From assembly GCA_034678405.1 (NCBI GenBank), contig JAXDBW010000054.1, positions 1 through 10,872 of the forward strand: 10,872 bases of DNA. The letters are read 5' to 3'. This DNA is from JAXDBW01 sp034678405 (GTDB lineage Bacteria; Patescibacteriota; Patescibacteriia; UBA10025; JAHIVO01). This document shows, in pieces, positions 6,208 through 10,872 of the stretch (the first letter of the stretch is position 1; every line of letters starts with the position of its first letter). Under the pieces are notes generated by a model, which saw only the letters and a program-made list of their open reading frames with translations, was not told where the DNA came from and did not search any database. Made by a program: the position numbers and the translations under genes.

Positions 6208-6262
6208 GTCATCCTGAACTTGATTCAGGATCTGTCAGATTCCGGATCAAGTCCGGAATGAC
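6208..6262. repeat. Paired palindromic repeat upstream of dnaG
   Basis: Two 25-base palindromes in opposite orientation (6208-6232 and 6238-6262) flank TGTCA. One has stem ATCCTGAA/TTCAGGAT, the other TTCCGGA/TCCGGAA, both with a five-base loop of the CTTGA/TCAAG type and an outer GTCAT end. The stems differ by compensating changes. From memory this resembles the widespread GTCATTCCGGACTTGATCC-type dispersed repeat. It fills the gap between the MazG gene and dnaG and overlaps an alternative dnaG start; no T-run follows, so it is not a standard terminator. Confidence 0.85.
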
Positions 6263-6269
6263 AATTAAT

Positions 6270-6578
6270 TTATTTCTCTCTGCCAATCCATTTCTCTTGT
6301 ATCGCTTTTTCCAGATCAACGCCTAAGAGCTCCGCATTGACCATCGCCATGCCTACCACATCCGCAAGCTCTTCAGCCATCATTTGGGTGGACGCATCAG
6401 TTGACACATGCTTTTCGGGACGACTCTGTTTGCGATGAATAAGTGCGGCCTGCGCTAGCTCCCCCGCTTCTTCATACAGTTTGAGTAATGCAAAATTTTC
6501 ATCAATTATGACTCCATAATTTTTACCATAATTCTTCGCGTTGAGCATTACTTTTTTCTGTATTTCCCTAAAATCCAT
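6270..6578 (-). CDS. MazG-type nucleoside triphosphate pyrophosphohydrolase
   Basis: This 102-residue all-helical protein has the metal-binding pattern of the MazG / all-alpha NTP pyrophosphatase superfamily: EEAGE (E36-E40) and EELADV (E69-D73), separated by a loop. Such enzymes hydrolyse (d)NTPs to (d)NMP and pyrophosphate, often cleaning non-canonical nucleotides from the pool. Its length corresponds to a single MazG domain rather than the two-domain E. coli MazG. The substrate is unknown. It sits upstream of dnaG and downstream of a Nudix hydrolase, so the neighbourhood holds two possible nucleotide-pool cleaners. The start ATG at 6578 follows the previous gene by 11 bases and has no Shine-Dalgarno site. 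Confidence 0.8.
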   Translation of the reverse strand: MDFREIQKKVMLNAKNYGKNYGVIIDENFALLKLYEEAGELAQAALIHRKQSRPEKHVSTDASTQMMAEELADVVGMAMVNAELLGVDLEKAIQEKWIGREK

Positions 6579-6589
6579 AATACTAATGC

Positions 6590-6775
6590 TTAATTAGATG
6601 ATTCATGATCATTTTTACGCATAATAAAATATGACTGTACAATCACCCCAAATGCGGCGATCGACATGGTTAATTTGAGCGCAGCCCCCTCGAGGATGTC
6701 AAAGAGGGCCACAATAATAATCACTGCCGCGTAGATACGGATCAGCCAGAGATTCAGTTTAATTTTATCATGCAT
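6590..6775 (-). CDS. Small two-helix membrane protein, unknown function
   Basis: The 61-residue product starts at the ATG at 6775 (MHDKIKLNLW...). It has two hydrophobic segments, about residues 9-27 and 33-52, joined by a short loop with DILEG, and a charged tail RKNDHESSN. It is probably a cytoplasmic-membrane hairpin protein; no family is recognised. A longer reading frame in the same phase continues upstream inside the methyltransferase gene, but its residues there are Arg/Cys-rich and are not credible. It lies 13 bases after the methyltransferase stop and 11 before the MazG gene, so it fits the operon. No ribosome site is visible. Confidence 0.6.
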   Translation of the reverse strand: MHDKIKLNLWLIRIYAAVIIIVALFDILEGAALKLTMSIAAFGVIVQSYFIMRKNDHESSN

Positions 6776-6788
6776 GATAAATATTTTT

Positions 6789-7541
6789 TTATTGCTCTGC
6801 AGGAATGGGCTTCGTAAATACCCAGTAGTGTTTATCGGAAAAGGTAGGACCTCTCCCAGAATGTGGATCATCCTGATACTCTGCATATCTTGCATTGGCC
6901 CGCATCTCGACCTGGTGCCCGAGTTCCTGCAGCATCTGAGTGGAGCGGTCGGCCCATTCTTTCTCAAACGCATCTATCCGGGCGCGTTCCTCAGCCGTGC
7001 GATCAGCCCAGTCTTTTTTGAGTAGCTCCGCATCAATGCCGTGCGCCTCCATAACTTCCTCCTTGATATCGACCAAGTGAGCCGGAAACATATGCGCCTC
7101 ACCATCATGCTTCAGCACACGCTCTATTTCTTCAACCACTAAATCAGGGCGGCCTTTAAATTCTTCGACTGCTAAAGGAAAGTAGGAGGCGACAAGCAGA
7201 TCAACACTCTCGTCCTCAAGTGGCATATTATTTGCCTTTGCCACGGTGCGGCCAGGCAAATCAGGATTATCACTTTTATTAAATCGTCGGTCAGACCGGG
7301 CCAGTGTCTTGGGGTTGGCGTCAATAGAAATGACATTTTCGATGCCTTGGAGTCGGGCCGCCTCCTCTAGCTGTGCGTTGCCGGCGCCGAGATCCACGAC
7401 GCGCTCCTTGCCACGTAGATCATCATAGGTCAGGCCATTGATCGCCAGAGAATGCATCTCAACCCCCCGGAGATGCTCCTGGAGGCGCCGATTATATTTG
7501 GTATTTTCTGCTTCGGGATTGTATCCTGGTCGCTCGGGCAT
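6789..7541 (-). CDS. Class I SAM-dependent methyltransferase
   Basis: The 250-residue product has a Rossmann-type methyltransferase core: motif I VVDLGAGNA (48-56), the acidic residue after strand 2 in SIDANP (Asp74), NNMPLEDESVD (104-114) leading to strand 4 LLVASYFPL, and a following helix with EEIERVLKHDGEAHMF (137-152), typical of UbiE/Methyltransf_11-type small-molecule methyltransferases. The C-terminal 90 residues are helical and rich in charged residues, followed by a final strand KHYWVFTKP. The substrate cannot be told. The start is the ATG five bases after the Nudix stop, indicating one transcript. No Shine-Dalgarno site is seen. Confidence 0.82.
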   Translation of the reverse strand: MPERPGYNPEAENTKYNRRLQEHLRGVEMHSLAINGLTYDDLRGKERVVDLGAGNAQLEEAARLQGIENVISIDANPKTLARSDRRFNKSDNPDLPGRTVAKANNMPLEDESVDLLVASYFPLAVEEFKGRPDLVVEEIERVLKHDGEAHMFPAHLVDIKEEVMEAHGIDAELLKKDWADRTAEERARIDAFEKEWADRSTQMLQELGHQVEMRANARYAEYQDDPHSGRGPTFSDKHYWVFTKPIPAEQ

Positions 7542-7546
7542 AGTAT

Positions 7547-7984
7547 TTATGATACTGATGAGTAGATCTCCCCCCGCATATATAGTGTAACGGCTTTTTC
7601 GCTCGCCTCAAAATGCGGCTGAGGTAGCTCGTGTGGGTCAACCCACAACCACTCACCACATTTATGCGGCTCTTTGATCTCTGGTTCTCCTGTAGCTTTC
7701 CCAGCCTTCATCACGACAGAAATTGTGTGTTTGCCTTCGGCCTGATATGTTTCAACATTATTCGTAATAGCAACCAAAGACAAACTATCAATAGTCATAC
7801 CGGTCTCTTCTCTGATCTCCCGGATACACCCCTGCTCAAACGTCTCACCCGGATCCAGATGACCACCCGGAATAGAATAGTATGGCGCATGCGCTCCGAG
7901 CCGCTTGCCAATCAAGATCTTGCCCGCGCGCTCAATGATAACACCGAGGCCGACGATGACATGTTGTGTATCACTTGCTGGCAT
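7547..7984 (-). CDS. Nudix hydrolase (NUDT15/MutT-like)
   Basis: The 145-residue protein carries a perfect Nudix box, G-x5-E-x7-R-E-U-x-E-E-x-G-U, from G41 to M63 (GHLDPGETF...REIREETGM). This box binds divalent metal and cleaves nucleoside diphosphates linked to another group. The strand before it (GKRLGAHAPYYSIPGG) and the strand after it (NNVETYQAEGKHTISVVMKA) look like the NUDT15-type nucleotide diphosphatases, which hydrolyse modified or surplus NTPs; that sub-assignment is tentative. Length is typical of a single-domain Nudix enzyme. It is followed by the methyltransferase after five bases and preceded by the dehydrogenase gene at 17 bases. Confidence 0.9.
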   Translation of the reverse strand: MPASDTQHVIVGLGVIIERAGKILIGKRLGAHAPYYSIPGGHLDPGETFEQGCIREIREETGMTIDSLSLVAITNNVETYQAEGKHTISVVMKAGKATGEPEIKEPHKCGEWLWVDPHELPQPHFEASEKAVTLYMRGEIYSSVS

Positions 7985-8001
7985 ATGAGTACAAAAGTTA
8001 C

Positions 8002-8808
8002 TCAGGGGAGGAGTGACTTCATCTGTTTGGTTATCAGATTCGTGGCAAACGAGGGGCTGAGACGATAGAGTCGGTTCATGAGCTTCGAATCTTTACCGAC
8101 ATAGATGCGGGTCTTGTTCTGCTCCATGCCCCGGATGATAATCTCGGCAGCAGTCTCGGCGGGGAGTGATTTATATTTCTTCGCCTCAGCGCTGTCCTCG
8201 GCAATCGGTGCCGCGACACCGGAATTCTTCGTTATGTTCGTTTGCGTCGCCCCAGGGAAAACCACACTCACATGCACTTGGGTACTGGCGAGTTCGGATG
8301 AGAGTCCCTCGGTAAATAACTTCACTGCCGCCTTTGACGCACCATACACACTCTGACCCGGCACCGGCAAAAATCCACCCATGCTCGAGACATTCACGAT
8401 GTGCGCCTCGGGCCGCTCTAGCAGATAGGGTAAGAATGCCTTGGTCATATACAGCATGCCGTAGAAATTCACCTGCATCACTTTGTTAATCGTGTCGTAG
8501 TCGAGATCATTGATCCGGACAAACGGTTGGATAATGCCAGCGTTGTTAATCACTCCATCAACGGAATCATGCGCGGCCATGACGGCTTTCGGAAACTGCT
8601 CAACTGCGGTTCGATCGGTAATATCTAAAATATGAGTTGAGAGGTTATTTCCTGGCTCTCCCGCGAGCTGCTTGGTTTCTTGCAGGGTCGCATCATTGAT
8701 GTCTGCAGCCGCGACCTGAGCACCGTGCCGCAATAGATCGAGTACCAGCGCACGACCAATGCCGCTGCCGCCGCCGGTTACGATGATGGTTTTGTTTTTG
8801 ACTTGCAT
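8002..8808 (-). CDS. Short-chain dehydrogenase/reductase
   Basis: The 268-residue protein is a classical SDR: cofactor motif TGGGSGIG (11-18), Asp36 at the end of strand 2, NNAG (88-91), Asn114, catalytic Ser142, and Tyr155-x3-Lys159 in YGASK, with the usual 13-residue Ser-Tyr spacing. An acidic residue at the end of strand 2 usually favours NAD(H) over NADP(H). The PGATQTNI segment (185-192) matches the usual PG motif region. It reduces or oxidises an alcohol/ketone of unknown identity. The C-terminal 50 residues (ETAAEIIIRGMEQNKTRIYV) resemble the many uncharacterised bacterial SDRs acting on lipids or hydrophobic substrates. The ATG at 8808 places the first strand correctly; no ribosome site precedes it. 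Confidence 0.92.
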   Translation of the reverse strand: MQVKNKTIIVTGGGSGIGRALVLDLLRHGAQVAAADINDATLQETKQLAGEPGNNLSTHILDITDRTAVEQFPKAVMAAHDSVDGVINNAGIIQPFVRINDLDYDTINKVMQVNFYGMLYMTKAFLPYLLERPEAHIVNVSSMGGFLPVPGQSVYGASKAAVKLFTEGLSSELASTQVHVSVVFPGATQTNITKNSGVAAPIAEDSAEAKKYKSLPAETAAEIIIRGMEQNKTRIYVGKDSKLMNRLYRLSPSFATNLITKQMKSLLP

Positions 8809-8850
8809 ATGCGTTGCGTAGTGATGGTTACGTAATAAATTTTTTGTGTG

Positions 8851-8901
8851 GCGGAGGGGGGAGATTCGCCGTGAACCACACCGGGTTCATGACGAACTCG
8901 C
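8851..8901 (-). pseudogene. Degenerate tRNA-Ser 3' fragment with T-loop insertion
   Basis: Read on the plus strand, 8851-8868 plus 8893-8901 follows the 3' end of the adjacent tRNA-Ser (8929-8954) with a few mismatches and one missing base: acceptor 3' strand, T stem and T-loop. The T-loop is split by 24 bases (8869-8892) containing a 6-bp palindrome TGAACC/GGTTCA. Only the 3' part of the tRNA is present; no anticodon arm is seen. It lies downstream of the intact gene in the direction of transcription. Confidence 0.65.
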
Positions 8902-8918
8902 TACATTCGGAGACGACT

Positions 8919-9029
8919 CCTCACCAGTGCGGAGAGGGCGAGATTTGAACTCGCGAAGGGCTATTCACCCTTACTTGCTTTCCAAGCAAGCGCACTAGAC
9001 CACTATGCGACCTCTCCGCACTGGTGAGG
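8919..9029. repeat. Extended inverted repeat around tRNA-Ser
   Basis: CCTCACCAGTGC at 8919-8930 and its exact reverse complement at 9018-9029 flank the tRNA, extending the 7-bp acceptor stem to 19 bp and pairing the discriminator base. Unlike the tRNA-Asn case no T-run follows. Confidence 0.85.
8930..9017 (-). tRNA. tRNA-Ser (anticodon GGA)
   Basis: The 88-base gene has acceptor GGAGAGG/CCTCTCC, anticodon stem CTTGC/GCAAG around TTGGAAA (anticodon GGA), a long variable arm with stem AAGGG/CCCTT as in class II tRNAs, T stem GCGAG/CTCGC around TTCAAAT, and discriminator G, a serine identity element. CCA is not encoded. It is preceded by a candidate promoter and a terminator-like hairpin. Confidence 0.97.
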
Positions 9030-9043
9030 GGCTCCCTGGTGAT

Positions 9044-9067
9044 AAAAAAGCGCTATGCTTAGCACTT
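9044..9067 (-). terminator. Intrinsic terminator hairpin upstream of tRNA-Ser
   Basis: On the minus strand AAGTGCTA pairs with TAGCGCTT (eight pairs, one G-U) around loop AGCA and runs straight into a T tract. The pairing is better on the minus than on the plus strand, so it acts in the direction of the genes. It could be a second terminator for the PEP synthase transcript or an attenuator in the tRNA-Ser leader. Confidence 0.7.
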
Positions 9068-9093
9068 TTATCTATTTATAATCCGTAAATGTC

Positions 9094-9103
9094 AGTATAC
9101 CAT
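9094..9103 (-). promoter_or_regulatory. Candidate extended -10 promoter element
   Basis: The minus strand reads ATGGTATACT, an extended -10 (TG-N-TATACT). A weak T-rich -35 could lie around 9117-9122. Transcription would begin near 9087 and read through the hairpin at 9044-9067 into tRNA-Ser. This is motif evidence only. Confidence 0.35.
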
Positions 9104-9157
9104 AGCATTTTTTCGGCTAAAAGAATAGGAAAATATTACTTCCATCACCACATACAC

Positions 9158-9182
9158 CAAAGACCCCGCTCACGCGAGGTCT
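9158..9182 (-). terminator. Terminator hairpin after PEP synthase
   Basis: AGACCTCGC and GCGGGGTCT form a nine-pair stem (one G-U) closed by a GTGA tetraloop, 18 bases after the PEP synthase stop. Only TTT follows, so as an intrinsic terminator it is moderate; the stronger hairpin at 9044-9067 may back it up. Confidence 0.6.
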
Positions 9183-9200
9183 GGATAAATGCATAACTAT

Positions 9201-10872
9201 CTATTTCTTCCGGTTATCTTTTTCTGCTTTGGCAATTGCCGCGGTGGTACTCAGGATCGTATCCGGATTCAGAGAGATGCTATCAATCCCCTGCTTCACC
9301 AAAAATTGGGCAAAGTCAGGGAAGTCTGATGGCGCCTGCCCGCAGATACCGATGTCACGTTTATATTTCTTAGCCGTCTTGATCACCTGGGTGACGAGCC
9401 GTTTAACAGCTTCATTCTTCTCATTGCCGACATGTGCAATGATACCAGAATCACGATCAAGCCCGAGCGTCAGCTGCGTCAGGTCATTTGAACCGATAGA
9501 GAACCCGTCAAAGATTTTGGAAAATTGATCAGCCAGCACAACGTTCGACGGGATCTCACACATGACATATACCTCGAGGCCATTCACATGCTGCTGCAGG
9601 CCATTGTCGGCCATGGCTGTGATGACTTTCTTTCCCTCCTCGACCGTGCGACAGAATGGCACCATGACCTTTACATTCGTGAGGCCCATTTCATCCCGGA
9701 CGCGTTTCAATGCTTGGCACTCCAGGTCAAAGGCCGGCCGATAGGCTGGATCATAGTAGCGTGACGCACCCCGCCAGCCAATCATCGGGTTGCGCTCCTC
9801 CGGTTCGAATTCACGCCCCCCAATGAGTTCAGCATATTCATTTGACCGGAAGTCAGCCAAGCGGACGATGACCTCGCGCGGATAGAATGCCGCGGCAATA
9901 GTTGCTACGCCGTAGGCGAGCTTATCGACGTAGTATTTCTTTTTATCATTGTACCCGATGGTCAGCTTGTCGATCTGACGTTTGGCTTTCTGATCTTTGA
10001 GAGTATTATACTTCACCAGCGCCATGGGATGGATCTGGATGTAGGAATTGATAATAAATTCCTCACGCGCAAGACCGACGCCCGCATTTGGGATCTGCGA
10101 TGTCTGATACGCCAGCTCCGGTGTGCCGAAGATCATCTTCACTTTTGTCCGTTTTGGTTTTGGTAGTTTGCTGGTATTCGTCCGGCGGACGGTGAAGGGT
10201 AGTTTACCGAGATACACATTCCCCACATCTCCCTCGGCACAGCTCACCGTCACGGTCTTGCCGTGCGGGATGGCTCGCGTCGCACCCTCGGCTCCGACGA
10301 TCGCCGGGATACCGAGCTCACGCGAGACGATGGCCGCATGTGAGGTCCGACCGCCCTCATTCGTCACGATGGCCGAGGCGATCTTCATGATAGGCTCCCA
10401 GTCAGGATCAGTCATCTGCGTTACTAATACGTCGCCTTTCCTGAATTTGTGGATGTCTTTTACATCATGGATAACATTCGCCCGGCCGCTGCCAATCTTC
10501 GCACCGACCGGCGAACCGCTCACCAGCGCTTTCCCCTTCTTCTTCAGCGAGTAATTCTCCAACACATTCACGTCCCGCTGTGATACCACAGTCTCTGGTC
10601 GCGCTTGGACGATATAGAGTTTTCCCGAGACGCCGTCCTTTGCCCATTCCATATCCATGGGTTTGAAATGGCCAGCTTCCCGCGAGTAATGATCCTCGAT
10701 AATAGTTGCCCACTTTGCCAGTTTCAGCACTTCCCGATCGGTGATACAAAACTGCTGACGATCTTTATTGGATACTGGAACGTTTTTGGTTGGGACCTTC
10801 CCGGTCGTATAAATCATTTTAATCTTCTTGGTCCCGAGCATCTTCGATACGATCGGCTTGAAGCCTTTCTTC
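9201..10872 (-). CDS. ppsA: Phosphoenolpyruvate synthase, C-terminal part
   Basis: The gene enters from the right edge; 556 codons are visible and the frame is open from 10871. Pyruvate, water dikinase makes PEP from pyruvate with ATP conversion to AMP and phosphate. Counting from the internal ATG at 10841, the visible part has the end of the ATP-binding domain (DMEWAKDG, VQARPETV, 63-85), the mobile phosphohistidine domain with GGRTSHAAIVSRELGIPAIVG (His168), and the PEP/pyruvate-binding barrel with VRLADFRSNEYAELIGG (326-342), NPMIGWRGASRYY, MCEIPSN, SNDLTQLTLGLDRDS and the C-terminal catalytic Cys500 in GICGQAPSD. All catalytic residues expected in this part are present. The N-terminal ATP-grasp portion lies outside the window, and 10841 is not the true start. 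The extended FRSNEYAELIGG and CGQAPSD motifs favour PEP synthase over pyruvate, phosphate dikinase. Confidence 0.95.
   Translation of the reverse strand, partial: KKGFKPIVSKMLGTKKIKMIYTTGKVPTKNVPVSNKDRQQFCITDREVLKLAKWATIIEDHYSREAGHFKPMDMEWAKDGVSGKLYIVQARPETVVSQRDVNVLENYSLKKKGKALVSGSPVGAKIGSGRANVIHDVKDIHKFRKGDVLVTQMTDPDWEPIMKIASAIVTNEGGRTSHAAIVSRELGIPAIVGAEGATRAIPHGKTVTVSCAEGDVGNVYLGKLPFTVRRTNTSKLPKPKRTKVKMIFGTPELAYQTSQIPNAGVGLAREEFIINSYIQIHPMALVKYNTLKDQKAKRQIDKLTIGYNDKKKYYVDKLAYGVATIAAAFYPREVIVRLADFRSNEYAELIGGREFEPEERNPMIGWRGASRYYDPAYRPAFDLECQALKRVRDEMGLTNVKVMVPFCRTVEEGKKVITAMADNGLQQHVNGLEVYVMCEIPSNVVLADQFSKIFDGFSIGSNDLTQLTLGLDRDSGIIAHVGNEKNEAVKRLVTQVIKTAKKYKRDIGICGQAPSDFPDFAQFLVKQGIDSISLNPDTILSTTAAIAKAEKDNRKK

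Noticed and set aside
6590..6973. 127-residue version of the small membrane protein
   Set aside because: The first 66 residues overlap the methyltransferase gene in another frame and are Arg/Cys-rich; the 61-residue form from 6775 is more credible.
1..10872. Recoded genetic code with UGA as glycine, as in some CPR lineages
   Set aside because: Genes end cleanly at TGA (for example the phosphoesterase and the dehydrogenase) and no gene needs an in-frame TGA.

Overview
The window (10,872 bases, roughly half G+C) is a compact bacterial segment in which every gene reads on the minus strand. Gaps are short and the standard code is used: TGA ends several genes and is never needed as a sense codon. 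The small neat gene set, a dnaG-rpoD pair, a primary sigma factor with a Lys/Thr-rich tail, a CsaA-type protein and the near absence of Shine-Dalgarno sites together suggest a Patescibacteria/CPR-type (Parcubacteria-like) genome. That placement is an inference from style, not from a marker phylogeny.

Layout in the direction of transcription (right to left): the C-terminal part of a phosphoenolpyruvate synthase (9201-10872, entering from the right edge) with a terminator hairpin; a regulatory stretch with a candidate promoter and a second terminator hairpin; tRNA-Ser(GGA) (8930-9017) followed by a degenerate copy of its own 3' part; then a run of short-chain dehydrogenase, Nudix hydrolase, class I SAM methyltransferase, a 61-residue two-helix membrane protein and a MazG-type pyrophosphohydrolase. 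A 55-base paired palindromic repeat separates this run from dnaG and rpoD. Directly after rpoD comes tRNA-Asn(GTT) (2959-3030) and two altered tandem copies of it. The window ends with an alpha/beta hydrolase, a calcineurin-like metallophosphoesterase and the first 58 codons of a csaA-type tRNA-binding protein, which overlaps the phosphoesterase stop by four bases and runs off the left edge.

The most unusual part is 2435-3044. An intact tRNA-Asn is followed by unit B (one 95-base structured insertion in the D-loop) and unit A (five structured insertions: D-loop, anticodon loop, variable loop, T-loop and acceptor/T junction). In unit A all D, anticodon and T stem bases are kept, and 58 core bases are identical to the intact tRNA; only the 5' acceptor strand is lost. 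The insertions are short palindromes, one flanked by a 7-base direct repeat. tRNA-Ser repeats the pattern: an intact gene, then a 3' fragment with a palindrome in its T-loop. Both intact tRNAs also have leaders and trailers that pair perfectly for 12-14 bp beyond the acceptor stem. These look like tRNA-derived arrays colonised by small palindromic elements that favour loops. Whether they are decaying pseudogenes, processed RNAs or something else cannot be decided from the sequence.

The remaining genes are housekeeping: replication priming and transcription initiation (dnaG, rpoD), nucleotide sanitation (Nudix, MazG), pyruvate/PEP metabolism (pps), and several enzymes whose substrates cannot be named.
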